Source: Chloracidobacterium sp. (GTDB lineage Bacteria; Acidobacteriota; Blastocatellia; Pyrinomonadales; Pyrinomonadaceae). From it: 64,000 nucleotides of DNA. Shown here one piece after another: positions 7,968 through 18,035 of this stretch (position 1 is its first letter; each line of letters opens with the position of its first letter). The notes beneath the pieces were generated by a model. That model was not told the origin of the DNA and did no database searches. It was given only the letters and a program-made list of their open reading frames with translations. The translations under genes were made by a program, and so were the position numbers. The DNA is taken from assembly GCA_016716305.1 (NCBI GenBank), contig JADJWP010000002.1:2106501-2170500 (forward strand), written 5' to 3'.

Positions 7968-9500
7968 ATGGAAGCAATCAAAGCTAACGAGATCAACGAG
8001 ATAATTCGAGCCCAGATAGAGAATTTCGATTCGAGCATGACGGTCGACGAGGTCGGAACGGTCATCAAGGTCGGCGACGGCATCGCCGAGGTTTACGGGC
8101 TGGAAAAGGTAATGGCCGGCGAATTGCTCGAGTTTCCTCACGGCGTTCGCGGGCTCGCTCTTAACCTTGAGGAAGATAAGGTCGGGTGCGTGCTCTTCGG
8201 CGATTTTCAGAAGATCAAGGAAGGCGACGAAGCAAAGCGGACGAAGCGCATCATGAGCGTTCCTGTGGGCGACGCAATGATCGGCCGCGTCGTCGACGCT
8301 CTCGGCAACGCGATCGACGGCAAAGGCGAGATCATCACCGATCTTTATAACCCGGTCGAGCGTATCGCTCCCGGCATTATCGACCGCCAGCCGGTGAAAG
8401 AACCCCTGCAGACCGGCCTCAAAGCGATCGACGCAATGGTGCCGATCGGCCGCGGACAGCGTGAGCTGATAATCGGCGACCGCCAGACGGGCAAGACCGC
8501 TGTCGCGATCGACACGATCATCAACCAGAAAGGCAAGGACGTTATCTGCGTTTACGTTGCTATCGGGCAAAAGGCCTCGACCGTTGCTCAGGTCGTCAAG
8601 AAGCTTGAGGACTACGGCGCGATGGACTATACGATCGTCGTTACCGCGACCGCATCCGATCCGGCAGCGATGCAGTTCCTCGCTCCCTATTCGGGATGTG
8701 CGATGGGCGAGTATTTCCGCGATAACGGACGCCACGCTCTGACGATCTACGACGATCTTTCAAAGCAGGCTGCCGCATACCGCGAGATCTCGCTGCTGCT
8801 CCGCCGCCCGCCGGGCCGCGAAGCATATCCCGGCGACGTCTTTTATCTTCACTCACGCCTTCTTGAGCGTGCCGCTAAGATGTCTGATGCGCGCGGCGGC
8901 GGTTCGCTGACGAGCTTGCCGATCATCGAAACGCAGGCAGGCGACATTTCGGCGTACATCCCGACCAACGTGATCTCGATCACCGACGGTCAGATATTTC
9001 TCGAGTCCGACCTTTTCAACTCCGGCGTCCGTCCTGCTATCAACGTCGGCAACTCGGTCTCGCGTGTCGGCGGTTCGGCTCAGATCAAGGCGATGAAATC
9101 GGTCGCCGGCACGCTCCGTATCGACCTCGCTCAGTTTCGCGAACTCGCGGCATTCGCCCAGTTTGGCTCGGACCTCGATAAATCGACGCAGGCGCAGCTC
9201 GAACGCGGCCGCCGCCTCACCGAGATCCTGAAACAGGGCCAATATCAGCCGATGGAGGTCGAACAGCAGGTGATGATCATCTGGACCGTTACCAACGGCC
9301 TCGCCGATGACATCGAGGTCGCCGATCTCAAACGGTTCGAAGAAGAATTGAACGCGTACATGAAGAACGCCCATCCCGGCGTCATGACAACGATGCGCGA
9401 GAAGAAGAACATCGACGACGCCCTCAAGGCAGAGATGAAAGAGGCGGTCGAAGATTTCAAAGCGACCCGCTGGGAATCGGCAAGCGCCGCAGCGGCATAA
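7968..9500 (+). CDS. atpA: ATP synthase F1 subunit alpha
   Basis: Non-catalytic nucleotide-binding subunit of F1, 510 residues, normal length. The Walker A motif GDRQTGKTA is at about 170-178. The family signature around [17 protein letters not shown] is near 347-363, and [16 protein letters not shown] precedes the P-loop. The C-terminal helical domain is complete. It lies in the operon between atpH and atpG, with about 80 bp before atpG. Confidence 0.97.
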   Translation: MEAIKANEINEIIRAQIENFDSSMTVDEVGTVIKVGDGIAEVYGLEKVMAGELLEFPHGVRGLALNLEEDKVGCVLFGDFQKIKEGDEAKRTKRIMSVPVGDAMIGRVVDALGNAIDGKGEIITDLYNPVERIAPGIIDRQPVKEPLQTGLKAIDAMVPIGRGQRELIIGDRQTGKTAVAIDTIINQKGKDVICVYVAIGQKASTVAQVVKKLEDYGAMDYTIVVTATASDPAAMQFLAPYSGCAMGEYFRDNGRHALTIYDDLSKQAAAYREISLLLRRPPGREAYPGDVFYLHSRLLERAAKMSDARGGGSLTSLPIIETQAGDISAYIPTNVISITDGQIFLESDLFNSGVRPAINVGNSVSRVGGSAQIKAMKSVAGTLRIDLAQFRELAAFAQFGSDLDKSTQAQLERGRRLTEILKQGQYQPMEVEQQVMIIWTVTNGLADDIEVADLKRFEEELNAYMKNAHPGVMTTMREKKNIDDALKAEMKEAVEDFKATRWESASAAAA

Positions 9501-9581
9501 GAAGTGTGTGAATGATCGGTGAAGAATGATGAAAGCGAACGGCCCTCATAATCCTTCATTTGAGATCCACGATTGGTTTAT

Positions 9582-10457
9582 ATGGCTAGTTTGCTAGACA
9601 TGCGCCGGCGCATCAAGTCGGTCAAGAACACGCAGCAGATAACCAAAGCGATGAAGATGGTCGCTGCCGCGAAACTCAAACGCGCTCAGGACCGCGTTAC
9701 CGCATCGCGTCCTTTCGCGAAGAAAATGTCGGCGGTCCTGGGCGGATTAAGCTCAAAGGTCGCCGACGAATTCTCACATCCGCTGCTGACCCAGCGGGGC
9801 GATCAGAGATACCTGGTCGTTCTTGTGACGGCTGACAAGGGCCTCGCCGGCGGTTTCAACGCCAACGTCATCAAGGCAACGCAAGCTTTTTTGGAGACGA
9901 ATTCCGAGAAGTCGTCCGAGCTGATCGCGGTCGGCCGAAAGGGGCGTGATTTCTTCAAACGACGCGAGATAACCATCGCCGCCGAGTATATCGGCCTGAC
10001 CGGCGCCGGACAGGTGAAATATACGGATGCCGCCGATATCGCCGAAAAACTGATCGAGACCTTTACCGAAGACGAAACCATCGACAAGGTATTTCTTGTA
10101 TTTACCGAGTTCAAAACGGTCCTTTCTCAAAAACCGGTGATCGAACAGCTCCTTCCGATCCCGTCGATCGCAAGCGAGGGCGAGGCCGAGGTCTCAGCCG
10201 ATGCCGAGTACATTTACGAACAGCCTGCGGCCGAGATATTCGGCAAGCTGCTTCCGAAACAGGTCGTCACGCAGGTTTACCGCGCCATGCTCGAATCGGT
10301 CGCGTCCGAACAAGGCTCGCGTATGACCGCGATGGATTCCGCCTCGAAGAATGCCGGCGAGTTGATCGATTCGCTGACGCTGAACATGAACCGTATTCGC
10401 CAGGCAGCGATCACCAAAGAGATCATCGAGGTCGTTTCAGGAGCGGCAGCCGCCTAA
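9582..10457 (+). CDS. atpG: ATP synthase F1 subunit gamma
   Basis: Central rotor shaft of F1, 291 residues. N-terminal helix ASLLDMRRRIKSVKNTQQ and C-terminal helix NRIRQAAITKEIIEVVSGA are characteristic. The ATG at 9582 (MASLLD) is preferred over one three codons upstream because the family begins there. The operon ends here: the usual next genes atpD (beta) and atpC (epsilon) are absent and must lie elsewhere in the genome. Confidence 0.96.
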   Translation: MASLLDMRRRIKSVKNTQQITKAMKMVAAAKLKRAQDRVTASRPFAKKMSAVLGGLSSKVADEFSHPLLTQRGDQRYLVVLVTADKGLAGGFNANVIKATQAFLETNSEKSSELIAVGRKGRDFFKRREITIAAEYIGLTGAGQVKYTDAADIAEKLIETFTEDETIDKVFLVFTEFKTVLSQKPVIEQLLPIPSIASEGEAEVSADAEYIYEQPAAEIFGKLLPKQVVTQVYRAMLESVASEQGSRMTAMDSASKNAGELIDSLTLNMNRIRQAAITKEIIEVVSGAAAA

Positions 10458-10482
10458 TTCACCAAAGTTAAGATTCTCCTCG

Positions 10483-10519
10483 AGGCCCGAACGTGTATTT
10501 TGCGTTTCGGGTCCTTTCT
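10483..10519 (+). terminator. Probable terminator after atpG
   Basis: Imperfect hairpin GGCCCGAACG / CGTTTCGGGTCC around a TGTATTTTG loop, followed by TTTCTTATT. It starts about 25 bp after the atpG stop and marks the end of the atp operon. Confidence 0.6.
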
Positions 10520-10670
10520 TATTGAATTCCCGAAGTCGCCAAGAACAACTTAGCGAATAATGACCCCTCTCTGGATCGGCTCGCTGGGATCGAAAGAAAT
10601 TGCTTCGTTTGCCCGGCAATTCGAGCTACAATTCCGAAGATCTACGCGGAGTGTTCGGTGGGATAAATAT

Positions 10671-12068
10671 ATGAAATATTCGATCTTAGTTGCTGTCTGC
10701 TATTTAGCTTTTTCAGTCAGTGTATCTGCTCAAACTACCGAAACTTTTGACATTGCTACTTTCCAGCCGCCGAAGGGCTGGCAAAGGCAGGCCGCCGCGG
10801 ATTCGATTCAGTTTTTGACCGAAGACGAAAAGAACGGGACGTTTTGCATAATCACGTTGACGAAGTCCATTCCCGCCCTTGAAAGTCCGAAAGAAAATTT
10901 TGAAGCAGCGTGGGAGACGATCGTGAAAGGTGCCGTGAACGTCTCAGCCGCTCCGACGATGTTGCCGGCAAGCAACCCCGAGGATTGGAAAGCGGAAATG
11001 GGTACGGCTCCGTTCGAGAAAGACGGCGTAAAGGGAGCAGTCGTACTTATCACAGTCAGTGGTCACGGAAAGATGGTAAACCTAATGATCCTGATGAACA
11101 CTGAGGCCTACGAGGCTGCGGTGACGGCGTTCATCGAATCGATCAGCTTGAAGAAACCTTTAGTCGAAAAGGGCCAACCGCCCATTGATGCACCGCCACT
11201 GAGTCAGGGCATTCGGCCTTCACCGGCCCGTAAAAGCAGTTTTAAATTTTCTACTTCCAATTTTGACGATGGCTGGACGAGCACAGAGCGGGAAGATTGG
11301 GTAGAGGTCGTGAAAGGGCAGTTCAAGGTCTTGATCCATTATCCAAAAGCAGGAACGATTTTCCCCGCCGACCCGGAACCACTAACAAACACCGCATGGG
11401 ACATCTTAGTCGCCCCGCGATACAGCAGCCTCAGAAACTATAAAACGGCCTCTATCACGAATTACAGCCGGCCTTATTTAGGCATGGGGCATGCGGTTGA
11501 GAGAACTTCTGGAAAACAAGTATTTGTTCTTCTTTTTCGGCAAGGAAATACTGGCTGGATCGAGTTTGTTGCTCCGGACAAAAATAGTTTCATGCAGCAA
11601 TTCAAATTCGATCCTGAAACCATAAGGTGGGACAGCGAAAGCGACCTGCTCACGCCCCTTATACAAATGGTGAACTATAACAAATTCGCCATTGCCGAAA
11701 GCGACTTTAACGGCACTTGGACCAGTGATTTTGCCGGTGTCCAGCAACTGTACAGCGTTTACACCGGAGACTATGCCGGTATGAACGTCAATCAGTCAAA
11801 AGAAGAGTTTGTATTCGGCGCAGGCAACTCTTACAGTTGGCGATTGCTTGTCGTAAGCGGCATGGTTGGCAGCACGAATTATGCCAACGTAAAGTCAGCC
11901 GGCAAATTCAGCGTTCTCAATAACTGGCAAATTCAGTTCTCAAAAATAGAGTCTGGCCCCAAAACTTATAACGCATATTGGTCGTGCATCAAAGGCGCCA
12001 GACTGTTACATTTGCTCGACGCCAGAACCCCGGGAAGCGGTATTTATACAGTGTATGGAAAAAAGTGA
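10671..12068 (+). CDS. Secreted hypothetical protein
   Basis: 465 residues. The start at MKYSILVAVCY gives a clear signal peptide (about 1-19, cleavage after VSVSA); the frame is open 37 codons further upstream, but that part has no signal-like features. The mature protein begins TTETFDIATFQPP and seems to have an N-terminal alpha/beta part (to about 165) and a C-terminal part after a Pro-rich linker, with a lipocalin-like pattern of short strands ending in YTVYGKK. It is probably periplasmic or exported. No enzyme motif recognised. Confidence 0.7.
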   Translation: MKYSILVAVCYLAFSVSVSAQTTETFDIATFQPPKGWQRQAAADSIQFLTEDEKNGTFCIITLTKSIPALESPKENFEAAWETIVKGAVNVSAAPTMLPASNPEDWKAEMGTAPFEKDGVKGAVVLITVSGHGKMVNLMILMNTEAYEAAVTAFIESISLKKPLVEKGQPPIDAPPLSQGIRPSPARKSSFKFSTSNFDDGWTSTEREDWVEVVKGQFKVLIHYPKAGTIFPADPEPLTNTAWDILVAPRYSSLRNYKTASITNYSRPYLGMGHAVERTSGKQVFVLLFRQGNTGWIEFVAPDKNSFMQQFKFDPETIRWDSESDLLTPLIQMVNYNKFAIAESDFNGTWTSDFAGVQQLYSVYTGDYAGMNVNQSKEEFVFGAGNSYSWRLLVVSGMVGSTNYANVKSAGKFSVLNNWQIQFSKIESGPKTYNAYWSCIKGARLLHLLDARTPGSGIYTVYGKK

Positions 12069-12167
12069 ATCGTTGTGCGACGGTTCGTCACTGCGAGGGT
12101 AACCGAGTTCTTGTACTCGAAAGCACCGGGCAGTCGTGCAATCTGGTCACGGTGAGGTGAGACGCAT

Positions 12168-13829
12168 ATGCGAAGGTCACAACTGGTTTTGGTGGCGTTA
12201 GTTTTGGTCGCGGTACTGGGCTGCGGCAAGCTGAACGAGCTCGTAAATAAGAACAGAACTGGCGATCCGGAAATTGTCAAAGCTAAGAAGCTGGCGGAAG
12301 ATGCCGTCACGAAAGACATTCTCGCCGATCCGCCATCGCCGGGCGCGGCGGTCGTCCGCCAGCTTGCGCGTCTCGATCCCGAAGCCGCATCACTGCAAAA
12401 GACCATTGTGGAGCTGGAGCGCTCGGCTATCAAGAAGTTCGCCGAAAAGCTCACGGAGGAATACAATGTCGATCCCGCGAAGCTTCCTGTCGGGGCCCGG
12501 CAGAATTCTCAAACCGCCGTTCGCCGCGAGCCTTCAGTCGCGGATGTTACGCCGGCAGATCGTCTCGTGCTGGGTATGCTGCAGGCCAGCCAACCCATGT
12601 CGGAGATCGGCGTAAGCTCGAACGATATCAACCTCACGGTTTTAATCACCTCATATTTCAACGACCTGCTCTCGAACGGGATAAAGGACGTCGGTTCGAC
12701 GACAAGAACGATGCGTCAGGAAAACGGCGAATCCTATTCGGACATGAGCATCGACATCGGTCGCAATGCCGACGGTTCAAGCAAATTTGGCTTTAGGATG
12801 AACACGCGCGGTCACGCAGGCAACCGTTCTCTCGATTCCGAGTTCGAAGGAAGTCTCGATGGTCAACGTTGTCCTCAGTTGGATGGCTCAGTCTATTTCA
12901 CCGCCAAGATCAAACTGTCCGGCAAGTCCGGCGACAACACATACATTCAGGACGTAACCGCGAAGATAATTGCACACGTCAATGATGATGCGGAAATTAC
13001 AAGCCGCGAAATAAGGATCAACCAGGGAATCCAGGAAACAGCGGGCATCAACCATACCTATGTTGAGACGGAGTTTCAGGTCACTGAGAGCAACGGGGTC
13101 ATCTCGGCCACTCAACCTCGCGTCGTTAGAGTCGGCGGGGATCAAGGACCTCATTCAGACGATGTTGCGACGGCGGGAAACAGGGCTGGCATGCAAGCTG
13201 CGATGTCCGCTCTCAGCTTTACCAAAGTGATGTGGCAGAGGGGAGGCTGTGTCGCAATCGATGCGAAATCGCCAGGCAGCGTCCAGCCAAGCTCGGTCAA
13301 CGAGATACCCGTATCGGTAAAACACAAACAGGACGGAAGCAGCGTGCCATCGAAAGTAACTGTCCAGCTTGCCGGAGGGACTTCCGTGTCCCCGATGCAG
13401 ATCGATCAGACGCCGGGCAAGTTGAGCTACACCGCGCCGCCAGAAAAAAACAAATCGGCAACGATCAAGCTCGAGGCTCGATCGAAACGCGGGCGCGCAA
13501 CGCTCGATCTGAACGCCACTACCGGCGGCAACGCCTACAATATCTCTGGCAATATCGACGAAGCATCGATGCGCGGAACGACGTGTGATTCGAGCGCGCC
13601 GTTCACCATCGGCGGAACTTTGACGTTCCAGTTCACGCCGACGAGCGCGACGACGGGAACATACACCTACCGAGGCCCATACAGCGCAACCGGCTCAGGC
13701 CCATACGTTATCAACGACAACGGGACGATGAAGCTCGATGGCACCGGCTGCATAATGGGCAGCAACTGCGCAACATACTCGCACATCTGGAAGGCCGAAC
13801 CGATCGATCCGAGTTCTTGCGGAAAATAG
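12168..13829 (+). CDS. Putative lipoprotein, unknown function
   Basis: 553 residues with a lipoprotein signal: MRRSQ, a hydrophobic core and the lipobox VLGC (Cys at about 20). The mature region has a helical N-terminal third rich in Asp/Lys, a beta-rich middle, and a C-terminal region (from about 375) with an Ig-like section (SVNEIPVSVKHKQDGSSVPS) and a Thr/Ser/Gly-rich end. Cys residues in the last 90 residues may form disulfides. It follows the secreted protein by 100 bp on the same strand. No family recognised. Confidence 0.65.
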   Translation: MRRSQLVLVALVLVAVLGCGKLNELVNKNRTGDPEIVKAKKLAEDAVTKDILADPPSPGAAVVRQLARLDPEAASLQKTIVELERSAIKKFAEKLTEEYNVDPAKLPVGARQNSQTAVRREPSVADVTPADRLVLGMLQASQPMSEIGVSSNDINLTVLITSYFNDLLSNGIKDVGSTTRTMRQENGESYSDMSIDIGRNADGSSKFGFRMNTRGHAGNRSLDSEFEGSLDGQRCPQLDGSVYFTAKIKLSGKSGDNTYIQDVTAKIIAHVNDDAEITSREIRINQGIQETAGINHTYVETEFQVTESNGVISATQPRVVRVGGDQGPHSDDVATAGNRAGMQAAMSALSFTKVMWQRGGCVAIDAKSPGSVQPSSVNEIPVSVKHKQDGSSVPSKVTVQLAGGTSVSPMQIDQTPGKLSYTAPPEKNKSATIKLEARSKRGRATLDLNATTGGNAYNISGNIDEASMRGTTCDSSAPFTIGGTLTFQFTPTSATTGTYTYRGPYSATGSGPYVINDNGTMKLDGTGCIMGSNCATYSHIWKAEPIDPSSCGK

Positions 13830-14183
13830 GTACAGCAGACAGTTATGTCATTGTTGTTCTATTGACCGGCGTGCTTTTCCGGATCGCTTCTCGTGAGACA
13901 AAGCTCAAATTATCAGCGAAACTTATTCACGTTTACCTAGGGAAAGGCCTTCGACGACCGCGACTAGCATTTATTCATAACGTGAACTTGAATACACGGT
14001 TAATGTAAAACTCGGTCTTGGCAGCGGGCGGGTTCGCCGCGGGATGCTGCTCTCAATTCCGCAGGCGGCCTGACGTTTACAAAACCCTGACACGGCAAGC
14101 AATGTTTGTTGAAATCGGATCTGATTTCATATAAGCTTTGCTTGCTTTTTCGTTTCTAAAGTTTACGACCGGAGGAAGATCAT
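13830..14183 (+). other. Intergenic stretch, nothing recognised
   Basis: About 350 bp. Only short open frames without family resemblance or good ribosome-binding sites. The last 25 bases hold GGAGGAAG, the ribosome-binding site of the next gene. Confidence 0.5.
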
Positions 14184-14447
14184 ATGATGTTGGGTGTCGG
14201 AGCATTGCTTATGCTCATCTGCGTTGTCTGGTTCGTCGTCTTGAGTTTTCAAACCGGTTCGAGCACCGGCGAAAAGGTCATCTGGGCCATCGTCAACTTT
14301 CTCTTTCAACCGCTTGCCGGGATCATCTTCTTTTTCGTTAAGAAGCAAGGCCTGATACCTATGATCCTGGGCATTATCGGTGTCGTCTTTTACGGCTACG
14401 GAATGTTCACCTCGATGGGCGACATCATGCAGCAGATGCCCAGGTAA
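14184..14447 (+). CDS. Small integral membrane protein
   Basis: 87 residues with three hydrophobic segments: about 2-21, 31-50 (VIWAIVNFLFQPLAGIIFFF) and 57-75 (IPMILGIIGVVFYGYGMF). GGAGGAAG lies about eight bases before the ATG. The stop overlaps the next start as TAATG, so it is translationally coupled to the VanZ protein. Function unknown. Confidence 0.65.
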   Translation: MMLGVGALLMLICVVWFVVLSFQTGSSTGEKVIWAIVNFLFQPLAGIIFFFVKKQGLIPMILGIIGVVFYGYGMFTSMGDIMQQMPR

Positions 14448-14950
14448 TGACATCGGACGCCGTTGCGAACAGCACTTGGCGCGGACGCTTTTGGCGTTAC
14501 GCGCCTTTGCTTTTTTGGATCGGCGTCATCTTTTATCTTTCCGGCGGCGGCGGCTCGTTCACCGAATCGTCGCGATTCATCAAACCCATTCTCGAATTCC
14601 TATTCCCGTCGGCGTCGCCCGAGACCATCGCGCTTTACCACGGCTTTTTGCGAAAGGTCGCTCACCCGACGGTCTACGGCATTCTGGCTCTTTTCGCGGC
14701 GAGGGCATTTCTGACGTCTTCGAAGGACGTCCTCCGCCGAATGTGGTTTCCCGCCGCACTTCTGACGGCATTGTTGATCGCATCGCTCGATGAATTCAAC
14801 CAGAGCATGCTTGCCTCGCGTACCGGAGCGATGGCCGACATCGCGCTCGACCTCGCCGGTGCGGCGGTCGCGGCCCTTTCGCTGCTTATCCTGAAGCGGA
14901 ACCGCTCATCGGCAGAGCCTGACCGCCCGCCGCCTGCTCAGAACAGCTAA
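14447..14950 (+). CDS. VanZ family membrane protein
   Basis: 167 residues with four predicted membrane helices and the VanZ-like pattern: FYLSGG in the first loop, RKVAHPTVYGILAL in the second helix, and LDEFNQSMLASRTGAMADIALD before the last helix (the conserved DE-x-Q and D-x-x-D acidic positions). Founding member VanZ gives low-level teicoplanin resistance, but most relatives have no known role, so none is assumed. Coupled to the upstream small membrane protein by a one-base overlap. Confidence 0.85.
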   Translation: MTSDAVANSTWRGRFWRYAPLLFWIGVIFYLSGGGGSFTESSRFIKPILEFLFPSASPETIALYHGFLRKVAHPTVYGILALFAARAFLTSSKDVLRRMWFPAALLTALLIASLDEFNQSMLASRTGAMADIALDLAGAAVAALSLLILKRNRSSAEPDRPPPAQNS

Positions 14951-15015
14951 AACTTCCAATTGGCCGAACTTTGTGGCATATTCTATCGTTAGATATTGAA
15001 CAAGGAGACTGAATA

Positions 15016-16167
15016 ATGAGCATTATTGACAAGGTTAAGGAAGCCGCGATGAATCAGTTCATCGAGGTGATCGAATGGCTTGATAACACTCAGGATACGT
15101 TGCTTTATCGCTTTCCGGTCTATCAGCAGGAGATAAAGAACGGGGCTCAGTTGATAGTTCGCGAATCGCAGGCAGCAGTATTCGTTTTCGAAGGCCAGGT
15201 CGCCGATGTCTTCACGCCCGGCCGTTACACGGTCGAAGGCGGCAATACGCCGATCTTGTCAAAGCTCGGTGCATGGAAGTACGGATTCAATTCGCCGATC
15301 AAAGCCGAGGTCTATTTTGTTAATACCAAACAGTTTACAGACATGAAATGGGGGACCTCGAACCCGATAATGCTTCGCGACGCCGATTTCGGCATCGTCC
15401 GTCTTCGTGCATTCGGCGCTTACAGTCTTCGCGTCGCCGATCCGGCGGGTTTTATCAAGGAGATCGCCGGGACCAATGCTCATTTTCAGACCGAGGATAT
15501 AGACGGACAGCTCAAACGAGCCATCGTCACCGAATTTTCTGACGCCCTCGGCGAGATGAAGATCCCGGCGCTCGACCTTGCCGCTCAGTATAAAGAGCTC
15601 GGCGAGGCCATCCGCGCCAAGATCAACGGCGATTTCAACAGCTACGGGCTCGAGGTCACCAAGTTTTACGTCGAGAACATCTCGCTGCCGCCCGAGGTCG
15701 AAGCCGCAATGGACAAGCGTGCGTCGATGGGCGCTCTTGGCGACGCTCAGAAGTATATGCAGTTTCAGGCCGCAGATGCTCTTCGCGATGCCGCACAGAA
15801 CGAGGGCGGAGGTGCCGGCCTCGGCGCGGGCCTCGGCGCCGGGTTTGCGGTCGGCGGCCAAATGGCTAATGTGTTCGGGCAGCAGGCGGCAGGCGGTGGC
15901 GGCGGAGCCGCGGCCGGTGTCGCGTGTCCGGCTTGCGGAAAGCAGAACGCTGCCGGTGCCAAGTTCTGCGCCGAATGCGGCGGCAAAATGGAGGTCGCAC
16001 AGGTCCCGTGCGTTAAGTGCGGTGCAACGCTTCGCGAAGGCGCCAAGTTCTGCTCTGAATGCGGTTCGACCCAGGAAAAGGCAAAATGTACCGGCTGTCA
16101 GGCGGAGCTTTCGGCCGGCGCCAAGTTCTGCCCTGAGTGCGGCACCAAAACGCCCGATGCCGCATAG
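15016..16167 (+). CDS. SPFH-domain protein with three C-terminal zinc ribbons
   Basis: 383 residues. The SPFH/band-7-like domain (YdjI/virion-core-like group) spans about 20-245: IVRESQAAVFVFEGQVADVFTPG near the start and TKFYVENISLPPEVEAAMDKR near the end. A Gly/Ala-rich linker (about 255-300) leads into three Cys4 ribbons (CPACGKQNAAGAKFCAECG; CVKCGATL with CSECG; CTGCQAEL with CPECG). Proteins of this kind act as cytoplasmic membrane-associated scaffolds, but the exact job is unknown. AAGGAGACTGAATA precedes the ATG. Confidence 0.88.
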   Translation: MSIIDKVKEAAMNQFIEVIEWLDNTQDTLLYRFPVYQQEIKNGAQLIVRESQAAVFVFEGQVADVFTPGRYTVEGGNTPILSKLGAWKYGFNSPIKAEVYFVNTKQFTDMKWGTSNPIMLRDADFGIVRLRAFGAYSLRVADPAGFIKEIAGTNAHFQTEDIDGQLKRAIVTEFSDALGEMKIPALDLAAQYKELGEAIRAKINGDFNSYGLEVTKFYVENISLPPEVEAAMDKRASMGALGDAQKYMQFQAADALRDAAQNEGGGAGLGAGLGAGFAVGGQMANVFGQQAAGGGGGAAAGVACPACGKQNAAGAKFCAECGGKMEVAQVPCVKCGATLREGAKFCSECGSTQEKAKCTGCQAELSAGAKFCPECGTKTPDAA

Positions 16168-16199
16168 GTCAGGACGCTGATCAGTTACATCCGAAAGAT

Positions 16200-16257
16200 G
16201 GAGCGCCGATATTGACCGTTCTTCAATATCCCGGGCGCTCCTCTTTTTTTCTTTTTT
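16200..16257 (+). terminator. Strong intrinsic terminator
   Basis: GGAGCGCC...GATATTGA pairs with TCAATATC...GGGCGCTCC across a short loop, followed by TCTTTTTTTCTTTTTT. It ends the transcript of the SPFH gene. Confidence 0.9.
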
Positions 16258-16275
16258 GATCTAAGATTTACGAAT

Positions 16276-16452
16276 ATGGCAATCAGTCCCGAACTACTTG
16301 AGATCCTCCGTTGTCCGAAGTGCAAAGAAGAGGTCGAGCTTAAGCCTGACGGCAGCGGCCTCAAATGCCTTAATGCTGAGTGCTCGCTGGTCTATCCGAT
16401 CAAGGACGACATCCCGGTGATGCTGATCGACGAAGCGACCGTTGAAAAGTAA
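16276..16452 (+). CDS. Trm112/YcaR-family small zinc protein
   Basis: 58 residues, start MAISPELLEIL. The Trm112-like pattern is clear: LRCPKCKEEVELK, a third Cys in KCLNAEC, then LVYPIKDDIPVMLIDEA. Members bind zinc and can act as activators of methyltransferases, while many bacterial ones are unassigned. It lies 18 bp before the glycosyltransferase and is probably co-transcribed with it. Confidence 0.85.
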   Translation: MAISPELLEILRCPKCKEEVELKPDGSGLKCLNAECSLVYPIKDDIPVMLIDEATVEK

Positions 16453-16470
16453 GACGGTGTTGAAACAGAA

Positions 16471-17520
16471 ATGCTGATCGATTGGAAAACCGTTGATCGC
16501 GTTCTTGTGATCCGATTGCGGTCGATCGGCGACACGGTGCTCGCGACGCCGTCCCTCGTCGCCCTGCGCCGGCATTTGCCCGAAGCTCAGATCGACGTTC
16601 TGCTCGAAGATTGGGTCGCGCCGCTGCTTGACGGAGGCGGCGTCGCCGATAACGTCATCGCCGTTGGCAAGGCGGCCGCCGATCGGTTCGCCATCGCCCG
16701 CCGGATAAGACGCGCCCGGTACGATGTCGTTTTCAATCTCCACGGCGGTACGACCTCGACGTTTCTGACCCGTGCGACCGGTGCCCGCCACCGGATCGGC
16801 TATGCCAACTACCGTTTCCCGCGCCTTTATACCGCATCATTGACGTCTTCGTCCGACTTCTGGAATCGGGAGTTCACGCATTCTGCCGAACAGCAGCTTG
16901 CCTTGCTCGGCTTCGCAGGTGTGCCGGTCGACGATCGGCCGCCCAGCCGCTTGCCGATAACGGATGTCGCGCTCTCGTCGATAGACGACAGGCTTCGGAA
17001 TTCAGCCGTTCCCGATCTGCATTCCGCATTCGCCCTGATCCATCCGGCGGCAGCGTTCGCAACCAAGCAGTGGTCCGCCGCCAATTTCGCACGCGTCGTC
17101 GAATTCCTCGCCGAAAAAGGTTTGGCGGCCGTCGCCATCGCCGCACGGCACGAACGCGCGGTGCTGGCAGATCTGGCATCGGCGTCCGGCGTTCCGGTCG
17201 TTATGTTCGACGACCTCACGCTGCCCGAGATCACCGCGCTCGCATCCCGCGCAAAGCTCTTCGTCGGCAACGACAGCGGCATCGCCCACATCGCCGCCGC
17301 GGTCAATACGCCGTCGGTCGTCATCTTCGGTTCGTCGAACCGCGACCACTGGCGGCCGTGGACCGATTCGCCGTACGAGATCGTCTTTCAGGAATTCGCC
17401 TGCCAGCCCTGCCCCGGCTACGAATGCAAAGAGTTCGGCGAGCCGCGCTGCATCCTTTCCGTCACGGTCGATCAGGTGACCTCCGCGATCGAACGCGTCC
17501 GCATCGCCGCCGGCGTCTAA
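16471..17520 (+). CDS. Glycosyltransferase family 9 (heptosyltransferase-like)
   Basis: 349 residues, GT-B fold. The N-terminal motif LVIRLRSIGDTVLATP and the C-terminal motif FVGNDSGIAHIAAAVNTPSVVIFG with SSNRDHWRP are typical of ADP-heptose:LPS heptosyltransferases. It probably adds a heptose or similar sugar in lipopolysaccharide core synthesis at the cytoplasmic face. Exact donor and acceptor are not visible. Its stop overlaps the stop of the convergent gene by three bases. Confidence 0.88.
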   Translation: MLIDWKTVDRVLVIRLRSIGDTVLATPSLVALRRHLPEAQIDVLLEDWVAPLLDGGGVADNVIAVGKAAADRFAIARRIRRARYDVVFNLHGGTTSTFLTRATGARHRIGYANYRFPRLYTASLTSSSDFWNREFTHSAEQQLALLGFAGVPVDDRPPSRLPITDVALSSIDDRLRNSAVPDLHSAFALIHPAAAFATKQWSAANFARVVEFLAEKGLAAVAIAARHERAVLADLASASGVPVVMFDDLTLPEITALASRAKLFVGNDSGIAHIAAAVNTPSVVIFGSSNRDHWRPWTDSPYEIVFQEFACQPCPGYECKEFGEPRCILSVTVDQVTSAIERVRIAAGV

Positions 17521-17954
17521 TAGCTCTGAAGGGATGTGGGTCTTTTGATCCTGCGGGCGAGCGGCTGCGAAAACCTCAGGTCGAGGATCAGCACACCGCG
17601 ATTGTCCAGCTGGCAGCGGTTGAAAACGCGTGTTTCGAGCAGCGTAATGCCAAATTCGCGGAGCAGACGGTTCGCCCTTATCCGAAGTCCGCCCGCACGC
17701 CCGCGATCCCTTATCGGAAATGCCTCGTTGTCCCTTGCCGCCCTCGAGGGCTTTAGCCCGATCGTTTCACGCTCGCGGTCATACAAAAGCTGGCAGGCAT
17801 CCGGCTTACCGAGCCGCTCGTGCGCCACGCGGTTTATCACGATATCGCCGTATTTGTTGATCGAAGCATACATCGACGCCCAACGCGTCGCCGCCGCTCC
17901 CCGCGTGCAAACCTCCCAATTCCGCCGCACATTCACATTCTCAGAATACTCCAT
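17517..17954 (-). CDS. Conserved hypothetical, ~135-residue acidobacterial family (copy A)
   Basis: 145 residues, no membrane segment. It shares an alignable pattern with the gene at 63471-63869: I-x6-I-V/L-x-N-R near the start, LGKPDACQL versus LGKPGAVFL, then D-x-I-G/A-x-x-P, EAFP, and a strand ending L-x-L-D/N-L. The pattern reads as a small beta-rich domain. I recognise it as recurring in Acidobacteriota but know no function. Convergent with the glycosyltransferase. Slightly truncated C-terminus relative to copy B. Confidence 0.65.
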   Translation of the reverse strand: MEYSENVNVRRNWEVCTRGAAATRWASMYASINKYGDIVINRVAHERLGKPDACQLLYDRERETIGLKPSRAARDNEAFPIRDRGRAGGLRIRANRLLREFGITLLETRVFNRCQLDNRGVLILDLRFSQPLARRIKRPTSLQSY

Positions 17955-18035
17955 AGCAAAACGAATGTATCATCCGCACAACATCTGTGTCAACAATAAG
18001 TTTTCCGGTCCCCAAACAACAAAAAGGGCGGCAGC

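Noticed and set aside
13817..14008. 63-codon plus-strand frame after the lipoprotein gene
   Set aside because: No ribosome-binding site, overlaps the lipoprotein 3' end, and no protein-like pattern.
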